Assembly: GCA_963680875.1 (NCBI GenBank)
Contig: OY804583.1
Coordinates: 35,081,331 to 35,145,330 of the forward strand
Length of the DNA stretch: 64,000 nt
Reading direction: 5' to 3'
Source: Bathymodiolus brooksi
Lineage: Eukaryota; Mollusca; Bivalvia; Mytilida; Modiolidae
Within the stretch, counting starts at the first letter, position 1; every line of letters starts with the position of its first letter. Positions 40,301 to 55,300 of this stretch are shown here, one piece after another. The position numbers were made by a program, and so were the translations under genes. Under the pieces are notes generated by a model. It was not told the origin of the DNA. It did no database searches and saw nothing but the letters and a program-made list of their open reading frames with translations.

Positions 40301-43300
40301 CGAGTTTATCTCTGTCACTTTTGAAATGTTTGTATCATGACAGGAAAGTGAGTGAGTTTAACTCCATCACTTTTGAAATGTTTGTATCATGACAGGAAAG
40401 TGAGTGAGTTTAACTCCATCACTTTTGAAATGTTTGTATCAAGACAGGAAAGTGAGCGAGTTTATCTCTGTCACCTTTGAAATGTTTGTATCAAGACAGG
40501 AAAGTGAGTGAGTTTAACTCTGTCACTTTTGAAATGTTTGTTTCAAGACAGGAAAGTGAGCGATTTTATCTCTGTCACTTTTGAAATGTTTGTATCAATA
40601 CAGGAAAGTGAACGAGTTTATCTCCGTCACTTTTGAAATGTTTGTATCAAGACAGGAAAGTGAACGAGTTTAACTCTGTCACTTTTGAAATGTTTGTTTC
40701 AAGACAGGAAAGTGAGCGATTTTATCTCTGTCACTTTTGAAATGTTTGTATCAAGACAGGAAAGTGAGTGAGTTTAACTCCATCACTTTTGAAATGTATG
40801 TATCAAGACAGGAAAGTGAACGAGTTTATCTCTGTCCCTTTTGAAATGTTTGTATCAAGACAGGAAAAGGAGCGAGTTTATCTCCGTCACTTTTGAAATG
40901 TTTGTATCAAGACAGGAAAGTGAGTGAGTTTAACTCTGTCACTTTTGAAATGTTTGTTTCAAGACAGGAAAGTGAGCGATTTTATCTCTGTCACTTTTGA
41001 AATGTTTGTATCAATACAGGAAAGTGAACGAGTTTATCTCCGTCACTTTTGAAATGTTTGTATCAAGACAGGAAAGTGAACGAGTTTAACTCTGTCACTT
41101 TTGAAATGTTTGTATCAATACAGGAAAGTGAGTGAGTTTAACTCCATCACTTTTGAAATGTTTGTATCAAGACAGGAAAGTGAACGATTTTATCTCTGTC
41201 ACTTTTGAAATGTTTGTATCAATACAGGAAAGTGAACGAGTTTATCTATGTCACTTTTGAAATGTTTGTATCAATACAGGAAAGTGAGTAAGTTTAACTC
41301 CATCACTTTTGAAATGTATGTATCAAGACAGGAAAGTGAACGAGTTTATCTCTGTCCCTTTTGAAATGTTTGTATCAAGACAGGAAAAGGAGCGAGTTTA
41401 TCTCCGTCACTTTTGAAATGTTTGTATCAAGACAGGAAAGTGAACGAGTTTATCTCTGTCACTTTTGAAATGTTTGTATCAATACAGGAAAGTGAGTGAG
41501 TTTAACTCCATCACTTTTGAAATGTTTGTAGCAAGACAGGAAAGTGAACGAGTTTATCTCTGTCACTTTTGAAATGTTTGTATCAAGACAGGAAAGTGAA
41601 CGATTTTATCTCTGTCACTTTTGAAATGTTTGTATCAAGACAGGAAAATGAGCGAGTTTAACTCCATCACTTTTGAAATGTTTGTATCAATACAGGAATG
41701 TGAGCGAGTTTAACTCCATCACTTTTGAAATGTTTGTATCAAGACAGGAAAGTGAGCAAATTTATCTCCATCACTTTTGAAATGTTTGTATCAAGACAGG
41801 AAAGTGAGCGAGTTTATCTCTGTCACTTTTGAAATGTTTGTAGCAAGACAGGAAAGTGAACGAGTTTATCTCTGTCACTTTTGAAATGTTTGTAGCAAGA
41901 CAGGAAAGTGAACGAGTTTATCTCTGTCACTTTTGAAATGTTTGTATCAAGACAGGAAAGTGAGCGAGTTTATCTCCATCACTTTTGAAATGTTTGTATC
42001 AAGACAGGAAAGTGAGCGAGTTTTGTATTTGTGTGTTAGTGTTATCTATATTGTGCTCTGTCTACGATATTTCTATTGGATTTTAGATCTGTTCTGATTG
42101 TGGCATTTAAAAAAAAAAAAGATTTTCCATTTTTCAATTGCAGTAGCAAAAAAAAAAAAAAAAACAACAGCGTATATAAAAAGATTAGTGCACATCACAC
42201 GTTTCTGGAATAACTCAAACCCTAAATATTTGAAGGCAAAATAATAAAAACAATTCTCTGTTAGCATGAAAATCAACAGACATAGATGTCAAGTCAGACA
42301 TTGCTTTTCGATCGTTAATTTGTTTTTTTTAAAGAAATTGCCTTCTTCATATTTGCACTAATGTCTTATTTATTGTTCTTTATTGCAGATTGTAAGAATA
42401 GCTTTCCTTTCGATATCGTCTTCATCAATGACGAATCTAGCAGTATTACACCTACTGATTTTTATACATCTCTTCAAACAATGGCGGATATTGTGAATAA
42501 ATTCACTATTGGTGAAAATAATGTGAGAGTGGCTTTAGTTGCCTTCAATGAACTGGCTCGAACCGTTTTCAATTTTAACACTTCTTTTGTGAAATCAGAA
42601 ATAAATTCTACCATTCTTGGAACAACACAATCATCTAGTAGTACAAATGATTCTGATATACTGAACGCATTAAATTACACTTGCTCAAACGTTTTAAACA
42701 ATGTTAATGCAGGCGATAGATCAGGAGTGATTAATTTTATTGTACTTATCACTGCCAGCCAATCAAGATACGAGAATATTGAGACTATTAGGACACAGTG
42801 TCAAACTGAAAAGACTGTCATCTACACAATCGGTGTTGGAAACAATACAAATTCTAGATTTTTACAGTTCTTAGCGCCGACGCTTTCTCTAAACTACAAC
42901 ACATATGATGAGATGAATAGTGTATTTCCAAATTTATTCTATGAGCGACTGTGTTTAATAACAGGTAATATCAGATTGGCTTTATTAATTTATTGATTGA
43001 TTGATTTGATTAATTTTGTGATTGATTGGATGAATGATTGATTGATTTTATTAATTAAGTGATTGATTGGATGAATGGTTGATTGATTTTATTAATTTAA
43101 TGATTGAATTTGATTGGATAAATGATTGATTGATTGTAAGGTACTTTTTTCCAACTGCAAAAATGTCATTTATATTCAGGACTAAGATAAGTTAGTAAGA
43201 TAAAGATTATTCAGAAGTGTGGAAGGAATGTAACATTCTGGACAATGAAATTAGCTGCCATTGCATAAAATATGGAGAATTGGATTGAAAAACATACTTC

Positions 43301-46300
43301 TGTAGCCGATGCAGTGTGCCTACTGATTTTCAAAACCTACAGCAAAGGTCAAAAATGAGCAACACACACTCCAAGCACGATACCCGCTATTGTCATCAGT
43401 CAGGATTTCAGAATGATAGAATTACAACCCTGTTTTAAATCAATATCACTTGTCCAGGGCTTGGAAGTGAAAAATAAAAAAAAGGTCCATTCAAACATCC
43501 TTTATTTTCGCTTCATTTTACATTAGTTAAGGAAGAAACTAGCCTAACCTGTGGTTTTGAAAGCAATTAAAACTATGTTTACTTCTACATATACTGATGA
43601 ATCATTCCTCTGCACTATAATTGAAGTAAAAAACAATATAAAGAAAACAGATTTTTTTTATTTTTTATTATATTTTTATTAAGTATACAATGCACGTGTA
43701 AGCTGAATACCCTTGAAACTTACCTTATTGTCTGGAATCGACAGGTATTCGTTCATTGTACACAGGTAAAAATTAAAAATATATCCTTTATTTTCACTTG
43801 ATTTTACATTTCATCATAATATACACTGATTTTATATCTAACAGATCTCGTTTGTGCCGAAACAGAGTGTGGGAATGGTCAGTGTATTGAGAGGAGCAAC
43901 GGGAATCAATCATGTTGCTGTCTAGATTCTTACTTTGGATCAACGTGTCAATTTATTGGCAAGTATATAAATACAATTCAACCTGTCTTAAGTCTAAAAA
44001 CAAACAATCTTGAGACCAACTTGTGTGTTCAAAATAGACAAATGTTATATAAATACCATGCAATTTAGCTAAATCTAAAAACCAACAACCTTGGGACCAA
44101 CTGGTGTGTTTACAATAGACAAGTGTTCAATTCATACAGATTAAATTGACAAAGATTTCATGCATTGGGACCAGTCTATGCTGGTTTCCTGTTTATTCAA
44201 AGCTCGGTTTATACAGATTTCACGGTATAAAAAAAGTATATGAAGTATAGTGACATGGTTATTATCTAGTGGTAAATATTCAAATATTTCAAGACGTAAA
44301 CAATTATTAGTTTAGCTGCCTACCCTTCCGGAGCACCTGATATTTAGTGGTGTTCATGTTGATCAGTGTTTAGTTTTCTGTGTAGTGTTTTGTAGATCGT
44401 AATTTAACTAATAATGGCCCATTTGTCCTCCAAACAACATATAGTAAGTAAATGAACCAATTAATGCCTCATTTGTCATCCATACCACATATGCTAAATA
44501 AGTAGCTGATAATTACCCATTTGTCCTCCATGCAACACATGTTAAGTAATTTAACTATTAATGACTCATTTGTCATCAGAACAACATAAAATAAGTAATT
44601 AAGAAGAGTTTGAAGATACCAAACGGGTAATCAGAATCCGTAAATCAAAGGACAAACAACACTCAAGGATAAGAAGGACAAACAACGATCTACCAAACAT
44701 GCACATAAAGTTAAAGATCAAGTAACACGAACCATACTACAACATATATATAACTTCCATCCAACATACACAAAGAAATTAAATTATTCATGTCCTATTT
44801 GTTCTCCATGCAGCATATATATTTTATGACTTATTACCGGGTTTGTAACTAGATTAACAAGACGAGTGCCACTAGTGGAGCAGGAACAGCTTATGAGGTT
44901 TGTATTCCTCGGTCTTTAGTTTTATGTGTAATGTTTTGTAGATCGTTGTTTGTCCTGTTGTCCTTTTTAGCTCACCTGACCCAAAGGGGTCATGTGAGGT
45001 ATTGCCATCACTTGGCGTCCGTGCGTGGTCGTCCTCTGTCATCCGTCCGTTAACTTTTTCATATTTTAATCTACTCCTCTGAAACAACTGGGCCAAATGG
45101 AACAAAACTTGGCAGATAGCATCTATATAAGGTCCTCTATAAAGTTTCTTCATTTCGTCCCATTCCGCCAACAAATATGGCCACCAAGGGCAATTCTTGT
45201 TTCTGATTGGCTAATGTTAAAAAAATCTTCTCCTCTGAAACTGCTTGGCCAAATGGAACCAAACTTGGCAGGAAGCATCTATGTAAGATCCTCTATAAAA
45301 CTTCTTCATTTGGTTCCATTCAACCAACAAATATGGCCACTGTTACTGGAAATAGAACATATGGTAAAATTGCACGTTTTTGGTAATAACTCAAAAAACG
45401 TTAATAATATCAGAAATCTGACAGGGATAACAATTATCAGCAAAGCAAGATCTAACTACCCTGAAATTTTGAAGAAAATCTCATTACCTATCTTGGAGTT
45501 ATTGCTCTTTTTTCATCAAATTTTCAAAATTTTAATACTTTTCGTTTTTTACTTAAAAAACTATAAGAGATAGATGTTAAGTTTAAACAGCAAACATGTG
45601 CAGCATGTCAAGATCTACATAACCTGCAATTATAAAGTAAATCTGATTACCCATCTTCAAGTTATTGCCCTTTTTTCATCAAATTTTTAAAATGTTAATA
45701 CTTTTCATCCTTTATTTCAAAAACTATAAGAGATAGATGTTCAGTGTAAACTGAAAACATGTTCAGCCTGTCCAGATCTACATTCCCTGCAACTTTGAAG
45801 TAAATATGATTACCCGTCTAGCAGTTATTGCCCTTTTTTCATCATTTTTTAGCTCACCTGGCCCAAATGTGAGGTATTGCCATCACTTGGCATCCGTCGT
45901 CCGTCCGTTAACTTTTTCATATTTTAATCTTCTCCTCTAAAACAACTTGGCCAAATGGAACCAAACTTGGCAGTAAGCATCTATGTAAGGTCCTCTATAA
46001 AGTTTCTATATTTCGTTCCGTTCCACCAACAAATATGGCCGCCAAGGGCAATTCTTGTTTCTGATTGGCTACTGTTTAAAAAAATCTTCTGAAACTGCTT
46101 GGCAAAATGGAGCCAAACTTGGCAGGAAGCATCTATGTAAGATCCTCTATAAAGCTTCTTCATTTGGTTCCATTCGACCAACAAACATGACCGCCAAGAT
46201 GAATTCTTTTTTCTGATTGGCTAATGTTAAAAAAATCTTCTCTGAAACAGCTTGGCCAAATGGAGCCAAATTTGGCAGGAAGCATCTATGTAAGGTCCAA

Positions 46301-49300
46301 GCCTGGCATAGATGGTCCCTGGGTGTGTCCCTTTCAAAATTGTGTCCGACAGCACCACCCTCATTCAAGAAGGCTGCTGTTTTTTAAGGTAATGATTATC
46401 TCCCTTTGAAATTTGCTTCAGTATCATTCTATTGTCAGATGAGCGATACAGGCTCAGTGGGCTGAGCCTCTAGTTTCTATTAGCCATTGTGTTGTCTGTC
46501 CATCTTTGATTTACAGCTTCTGACTACCCCTTTGGTGTTGTCTGTTCATCTTCGATTTACAGCTTCTGGTAACCCCTTTGGTGTTGTCTCTCCGTCTTTG
46601 ATTTACAGCTTCTGATAACCCCTTTGGTGTTGTATGTCCGTCTTTGATTTACAGCTTCTAATAACCCCTTTGGTGTTGTCTGTCCATCTTTGATTTACAG
46701 CTTCTGATAACCCCTTTGGTGTTGTCTGTCCATCTTTGATTTACAATCCCTTTGGTGTTGTCTGTCCATCTTTGATTTACAGCTTCTGATAACCCCTTTG
46801 GTGTTGTCTGCCCATTTTTGATTTACACTTCTGACAACCCCTTTGGTGTTGTCTGCCCATCTTTGATTTACAGCTTCTGATAACCCCTTTGGTGTTGTCT
46901 GCCCATCTTTGATTTACACTTCTGACAACCCCTTTAGTGTTGTCTGTCCATCTTTGATTTACAGCTTCTGATAACCCCTTTGGTGTTGTCTGCCCATCTT
47001 TGATTTACATCTTCTGATAACCCCTTTGGTGTTGTCTGTCCATCTTTGATTTACAGCTTCTAATAACTCCTTTGGTGTTGTCTGTCCATCTTTGATTTAC
47101 AGCTTCTGATAACCCCTTTGGTGTTGTCTGTCCGTCTTTGATTTACAGCTTCTAATAACCCCTTTGGTGTTGTCTGTCCATCTTTGATTTACAGCTTCTG
47201 ATAACCCCTTTGGTGTTGTCTGTCCATCTTTGATTTACAGCTTCTAATAACACCTTTGGTGTTGTCTGCCCATCTTTGATTTACAGCTTCTGATCACCCC
47301 TTTGGTGTTGTCTGCCCATCTTTGATTTACAGCTACTGATCACCCCTTTGGTGTTGTCTGTCCATCTTTGATTTACAGCTTCTGATCACCCCTTTAGTGT
47401 TGTCTGTCCATCTTTGATTTGCAGCTTCTGATCACCCCTTTGGTGTTGTCTGCCCATCTTTGATTTGCAGCTACTGATCACCCCTTTGGTGTTGTCTGCC
47501 CAGCTTTGATTTACAGCTTATGATTACCCCTTTGGTGTTGTCTGTCCATCTTTGATTTGCAGCTTCTGATAACTCCTTTGGTGTTGTCTGTCCATCTTTG
47601 ATTTACAGGTTCTGATTACCCCTTTGGTGTTGTCTGTCCGTCTTTGATTTATAGCTTATGATTACCCCTTTGGTGTTGTCTGTCCATCTTTGATTTACAG
47701 CTTCTGATAACCCCTTTGGTGTTGTCTGTCCGTCTTTGATTTGCAGCTTATGATTACCCCTTTGGTGTTGTGTGTCCATCTTTGATTTACACTTCTGATA
47801 ACCCCTTTTGTGTTGTCTGCCCATCTTTGATTTACAGCTTCTGATAACCCCTTTGGTGTTGTCTGTCCGTCTTTGATTTACAGCTTCTGATTACCCCTTT
47901 GGTGTTGTCTGTCCATCTTTGATTTACAGCTTCTGATAACTCCTTTGGTGTTGTGTGTCCATCTTTGATTTACAGCTTCTGATAACTCCTTTGGTGTTGT
48001 CTGTCCATCTTTGAATTACAGCTACTGATAACCCCTTTGGTGTTGTCTGTCCATCTTTGATTTACAGCTTCTGATAACTCCTTTGGTGTTGTCTGTCCAT
48101 CTTTGATTTACACTTATGATTACCCCTTTGTTCTCTGCAATCTTTTCTTAACTAGTATAATTGATCAGGTTACCTAAAGATATATTGTATTTTCATTTAT
48201 TGTAGACTGTAAGGAAGAAACTAGCATAACCTGTGGTTTTGAAAGCAATGAAAACTGTATGTTTACTTCTACATATACTGATGAATCATTTCCATGCACT
48301 ATAAATGAGGTAAATATTTTTTTTTATTATATTTTTATTAAGAATAGAATGTGCCTGTGTACAACAAATACCCTTGACACTTACCTTATTGTCTGGAATC
48401 GACAGGTGTTCGTTTGTTGTACTCAGTTAAAATTATAAATATATCACTAGTTGACATTGAATTGGATGTCCGCTTGAGACAAAAATTACCATTTATTGTT
48501 TATTCGTGTAAGATTGGTATCAGTTCATAGTGAGGGGCCGTTGTGATCATGATCATATGGTAGTTGGATTTATAACTACCTATGCAATCAGTGCCTATCA
48601 CAACTAACGTTCGAACCCCGCCCAGACGAGATGTATTCCAACTATCCAACAATACATAGTGACACCTTAAGTAATGCAGTAAGAACAGTGATACCCTTCC
48701 GAAGCACCCAAAGTTTAGGTGGGTTTCTGTTGCTCAATCTTTCATTTTCTGTGTAGTGTTTTGTAGATCATTGTTTTTCTTTTTTTCTTATGGCCATTGT
48801 ATTGTTGGTCCTTCTTCGATTTACGGCTTCTGGTTACCCCGTTGTTATCTTTTCTCTTTATAATTTCGTTGATCTATATATGATCGAGGTTGATTATATT
48901 TCTATACCTCTGGGACATACACAGGAGTTTTTACAATACATGCTATGAGTCCTAATATATTTCAAATTTATTTCAAACATATATTTAGTTTTACTTAAAT
49001 GGCTTACGTTGTTGTTGTTTTTTTTCCATCTATGTAGCCAGTTTCTCTTGATTGTCTATTTTTGACACAAGATGAAAAAAAACAAAACAAAAACACAACA
49101 CATTATGTGTTAGACACCACCATACACATGTGAACACAAACAACCCAAATAAGACATGATCCCTCCTACAAACAACTGGAGGTAAAGAGAGAACATCGTT
49201 TTTATGCAGAAATCAACGTAACGGACATCATAACATTGAACTCAAAATGTAAATACACATAATTGTACAATGCAAAAACTAAAAAGATGAGCAACACGGA

Positions 49301-52300
49301 CCTCACTGGGAGTGAACTGAGGTGTTCACAAAGAGTAAGCAGTTTGTGCCTTTTATAAGACTCCTGCAATATTACTCATATATTCAATACGTACTGTACA
49401 CATATAACATAAGCGAGGGATATTGGATTTTAGAACTGTTCTGACAGTGTGGTATTTTATGTTTTTCTATTAGAATTTAGAACTGTTCTGACTGTGGTAT
49501 TTTTTGTTTTTTCTATTCGATTTTAGAACTGTTCTGACAGTGTGGTATTTTTTGTTTTTTCAGTTGGATTTTAGAACTGTTCTGACAGTGTGGTATTTTT
49601 TTGTTTTTCTATTAGATTTTAGAACTGTTCTGACTGTGGTATTTTTTGTTTTTTCTATTCGATTTTAGAACTGTTCTGACAGTGTGGTATTTTTTGTTTT
49701 TTTTCCATTGGATTTTAGAACTGTTCTGACAGTGTGGTATTTTTTGTTTTTTCTATTGGATTTTAGAACTGTTCTGACAGTGTGGTATTTTTTGTTTTTT
49801 CTATTGGATATTAGAACTGTTCTGACAGTGTGGTATTTTTTGTTTTTTCTATTGTATTTTAGAACTGTTCTGACAGTGTGGTATTTTTTGTTTTTTCTAT
49901 TAGATTTTAGAACTGTTCTGACAGTGTGGTATTTTTTGTTTTTTCTATTAGATTTTAGAACTGTTCTGACAGTGTGGTATTGTTTGTTTTTTCTGTTGGA
50001 TTTTAGAACTGTTCTGACAGTGTGGTATTTTTTGTTTTTTCTGTTGGATTTTAGAACTGTTCTGACAGTGTGGTATTGTTTGTTTTTTCTATTAGATTTT
50101 AGAACTGTTCTGCAGTGTGGTATTTTGTGTTTTTTCTATTAGATTTTAGAACTGTTCTGACAGTGTGGTATTTTTTGTTTTTTCTATTAGATTTTAGAAC
50201 TGTTCTGACAGTGTGGTATTGTTTGTTTTTTCTGTTGGATTTTAGAACTGTTCTGACAGTGTGGTATTTTTTGTTTTTTCTGTTGGATTTTAGAACTGTT
50301 CTGACAGTGTGGTATTGTTTGTTTTTTCTATTAGATTTTAGAACTGTTCTGCAGTGTGGTATTTTGTGTTTTTTCTATTAGATTTTAGAACTGTTCTGAC
50401 AGTGTGGTATTTTTTGTTTTTTCTATTAGATTTTAGAACTGTTCTGACAGTGGTATTTTTTGTTTTTTCTATTAGATTTTAGAACTGTTCTGACAGTGTG
50501 GTATTTTGTGTTTTTCGTTTTATTGTGTATTCTGTTAAATGAAGTGCTACCGTTGTTTCTTTTTTATGGGGGCTGTTGTGGCCGTGATCGTATGATTTAC
50601 TACCTATCCAATCGGTGCCTATCACCACCGATGTGAGTTCGAATCTCTATCAGGGCGAGATGTACAATATTGTGTGATAAAGTTCGTCAGTGACTTTCGA
50701 CAGGTCGGTGGTTTTCTCCGGGTCCTCCGGTTTACTCTGCCAATAAAACTGACAGCCACAATATAGCTAAAATATTGTTGAGAGTGGCGTTAAACACTGT
50801 AAAACCTAACCTAACCAATTTGTTTCTCTCCTTTTTAATTATCATTATGTTATGATTGATAATTATTTCTCACTTGTACGACATTTATATCATACTTAAC
50901 AGGGGCCTACACCTACAGACCTCACTGGACCAGCAAATGCTTATTCTGGGTCTCAATACATGTATTTAGAAGCATCAGATCCAGTTCTTCGTGAAAATGA
51001 CTATTGTCAAATTACAACTAAGACCTGCAAAAAATTACCAGGTAATTTTTAAGTACTATCTATAATTTTTAAAATTGTTCATGTATACAGTCAAACCTGT
51101 CCATGATGTCACCTCTATCAAGCAGTCACCTGTATTAAAAGGTCACCTTTTTCTTGTCCTGTCATAGAAAAGTTTATATGAATTGAACCTCTTTTATAAA
51201 GTCACCTGTCTTAAAAGACCACTTTTGCTTTGTCCCAAATTTAAAGGTGACCTCTTAATACAGGGTTGACTACATGTATAATATTAGGTATAACCATCCA
51301 GCGCTACTGGCAAGGGGTACTCGATACAACATTATGTGATAAAGTTTGTCAGTGACGTGCGACAGATCGGTGGTTTTCTCTGGGTACTCCGGTTTCCTCC
51401 ACTGATAAAACTGACCACAACAATATAACTGAAATATTGTTGAAAGTGGCATTAAACACCATCAAACAACAAACAAGGGAAAATCTTCAAATATTGTTGT
51501 CATCTCCACCCTAAAGAAAATTCTGATTGATAAGGATTTACATGACATTATCAATTTACCGGATATAATTGTTTCAGCATGCGCAAACTTTATTTTACGG
51601 CATCAATCGTGTAATTGCTTGCGGGTAAATATTAGACTCTGCCCATTCATAAATATCTTCAATTAATTAGATTGGTTTATATATGTGAACATAATAAATG
51701 ATAGGGTATCTTCCTGATGTGATATCACTCAATTAAAGCACTTCCTGGTTGTTTTACATCCATATATACCTAATACTATTTTAGTAACACGGCAGGTACT
51801 AATAGGGGAGCAGAAAATGCTTACCCTCAGTTCATCCATGATTTTTCAGTGCAATTCGTGCTGCTCAATCTTTAAATTACTATGCAATGTTTTATATTGT
51901 GTGTCCTTTTGACCATCTGGCCAGTGACATAAGTATATTGTCTGTCCTTCAATTTACGGCTTCTGATTACACCCTTTGGTATCCTCAAGCTTTGCTTCCG
52001 GAATAGTTTGTCATGAAATTAAAACCCACCCCGCATAGTTAATAAAAATGAATAATTCTTGATTATTATTATACCCCCTGCAAACAAAGTTTGGGGGGGT
52101 ACATAGGAATCACCCTGTCTGTCTGTCCGTCCGTCCATGTACCTTGTAAGTGCAACTCCTCCTAAGCGGCTTATTGGAATTTGATGAAACTACACATTTG
52201 TAGTACACTACCTGCAGATGTGCATGAAGGTATACCTTTGCTGTCCAAAATTTAAAATTTAAAAGGGGAGATAATTCAACATATACTTTCACGAAAAGGG

Positions 52301-55300
52301 GGGCATGTACCTTGTAAGCACAACTCCTACTAAACTGCTTATTGAATTTTTATGAAACTTTACACAATTGTAGTACACAACCTACAGATGTGCATGAAGG
52401 TATACTGTTTTTTTGTAATTTGTTTATTTTTCCAAGAACATGATTCTATAAACATAATGTTTCAATGCACAAAAGTTACAATGTAAAAACAAGTTGATCT
52501 TCATAACATACTGTTTTGTAATAACTTTTGAGATTCAAAGTTAGCAATGCATTTTAAGTTATACAAGGTAACATATATTTTGTATAATAGATATATATAT
52601 TAATATTAACCACTCAATACCACCTCCAGATCTAACCATTTTCTTTTAGCATGTTCCTTTTGTACTGGGGACAGATAATCATTGATGCCTTTTCAATATT
52701 TATAGCATATTTCAGGAATTCAAGACCACCTTCTAAATCAGGGTCCCTACATTTGCATCTGCAGACATATATATAATATTTCAAAATAATTAAAACATTG
52801 TTGATTGTGCCCTGGGCTGAACTGTGTTCAGTCAAGCCAAGAATTATGTCCTTTGCATTTAAAGGTAAGCTAAGACCACATATTTTGAGGAAATTGCCAA
52901 TTGATAACCAAAAGTTCCGAACATAATTACATTCCCAAAAGATGTGAACCAGACTTTCTTTGGTTTCTGTACAAAATGTACATGGCTCAGTTTCTTTTAG
53001 TCCACATTTATATAGAAAGGAATTTGTAATTAAGATTCTGTGTACAAGTTTATATTGAAAGTCCTGTAATTTAGTATCTTTTGTAACAGAGAAAGGTATA
53101 CAGTAAATAAAACTCCAATTATAATCTTCAATAACAACCCCCTTATGAACTTCCTTTTCCCATTTACTCTGAATGTTTAAAGGAAGCATTTTTACATTTA
53201 ACATGTATTGTTTTGAAAAGTATTTGCATGGCTTAGGGTCCCTCTTATCAGAAGTTTCCATCTATATGGAATGGCACTTATAATACTGAAATATTCTATA
53301 AAATTTAATCTAATATTATAGTGATTCTTAAATTCCTCATATGTAAAAAGCATTTTAATTTCTGATATTAAATCATTTACAAAAAAGACACCATTTTCAC
53401 AACATATTTTGTTCATACACATATTACCACCTATTTTTATCAAGGGATTTAACCATATGGGCTGGCTCAAGACGTGTTGACCATCCACTAACTCCCCCTT
53501 TTCCTGTTTCAACTCTGATAAATTAAAAAAAACATCTTTCCAAAACGGGTTAACTTTTTCTGCTATTTTTTCTAGACCTTCCTTACTCAAATATAATATA
53601 TTACTTCCTCCCCATTTTTGTATAGAACCCAATAAAAATATTTTCCATGGTGAATGATTGAAAGGGTCAAGTAATTTATGAAGCCATGACATTTTAAGTG
53701 CTTTGTAAAAGGATTGAATATTTGGCATTTTTAGTTCCCCTTCTTCATATTCATTGATAATAATGGATCTCTTGATCTTGTCCTTTTTACCATTCCATAA
53801 AAATTTATAAAATATTTGTTCAATATCATTCAAAATTGAATCTGGAGGGTTTGGTAAAACAGTAAGGCATTGAACTAGAATAGGAAGAGCTAGAGTCCTA
53901 ACAACAGTGACTTTACCAATGTATGTAAGATCTCAACACCACAAGTTTAATATTGTTTTCACTGATTGAACTTTTTCTGTAAAATTTTCCAGTATTTTAT
54001 CAGATTCCGACAAATTAAAACTAATACCCAATAACTTAAATTTTCCAGAAAAGTTCCATGACAAATGTTTATCTGGAAGGAGCTGTTCATGGCAACTCTG
54101 CCTTGAGCCAAGCCATATTGCTTCGGTCTTGTCAAAATTAACTCTCAGTCCAGCACATTCTGAAAATTTATTAAAGACAAATAATGATTGATCAAGTGAT
54201 TTCGGGTTATCATCTAATATCAATGAGGAGTCATCAGCATATTGACTTAATGAATACTCAGAATCATTTATTTTTACCCCTGTTATTTCTGGGTCATTTT
54301 TAATTGCAGCACTCAAGAGTTCTAAAACAAGAATAAATAAATAAGGTGACAGAGGGTCTCTTGTTGAACACCTCTTCCCAATGAGAAAAATTCAGAAACA
54401 TGTCCATTGTTAGTAACTGCGCTACTTATATCGCAATAAAAGGCTTTTATCCATTTTTGAAGAGATGGTCCAATACCATAAAATTGCAATGTTTTTTCAA
54501 TAAATGACCATTCCACTGTGTCGAAAGCTTTCTCAAAATCTATCAATGGTAAAAGGCCTGGTATATCATCTACTTCTAACCCTTTTTGTGTTTCACTGAT
54601 AATATTTCTAAGTATCGGTTTTATTCTATTTGCTATACAGGCTGATGCAATTTTAAAATCAACATTCAAAAGTGTAATGGGACGCCAATTTTTAAGAAAA
54701 TGTTTTGGTTTTCCCTCTTTTGGAATGCATGTGATCAATCCTTGACGTTGGCTAACAGAGAATTTACCATTATCAAGACTCTCATTTATACATTTCACAA
54801 GAGGGATTTTAATATCATTCCAAAAAAACTTGTAAAATTCCACAGTAAAGCCATCAATACCAGGTGATTTAAAATTTTTCATATTTTTTAAAGAAAAGAG
54901 GCATTCCTGAAATGTAAGATAACCCTCACATTTAACAACTTCCTCTTTAGTAGGTTTTGTTATAAATGGATTGTTGCTATTAAAGAAAAGGTCAACATGG
55001 GATTTATTGATAATAGGCTCAGTGCTCGAGTATAATTTTTTGTAAAACAATTGAAGTTCTGACTGAATCACATTTTGGTCAGAAGTTTCTATATCATTAT
55101 CTAAAATTAGATTAGGAATAGTTTTTTCAAGGTAATGCCTTTTCTCAAGATTACAGAAATAGCGGGTACTTTTTTCCCCTTCGACTTGCCATTTTGCCTT
55201 TGCCCTTGTTATAATACCATTTACCTTTTTCTCTCTCAAGATTTTTAGTTCCATCTCTGTTTTTTCCATAAGGAATACTGTTGCCGTCTAAAATTTAGAA

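Noticed and set aside
37493..42023. Possible CRISPR-like or other spaced repeat array
   Set aside because: Units are contiguous with no unique spacers, in a eukaryotic intron. It is a satellite.
42361..42388. ATG at 42361 as the start of a separate vWA gene
   Set aside because: The stretch is intronic with a good acceptor (TATTGCAG) at 42388, and the vWA frame joins exon 32 in phase 1.
45097..45573. 158-codon + strand frame
   Set aside because: It lies in the TTAGCTCACC-type repeat, reads its tandem units, and has no known domain.
49684..50381. Long + strand frames with a repeated [16 protein letters not shown] peptide
   Set aside because: They only read through the 48-base array, whose unit is a multiple of three. 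No splice or family support.
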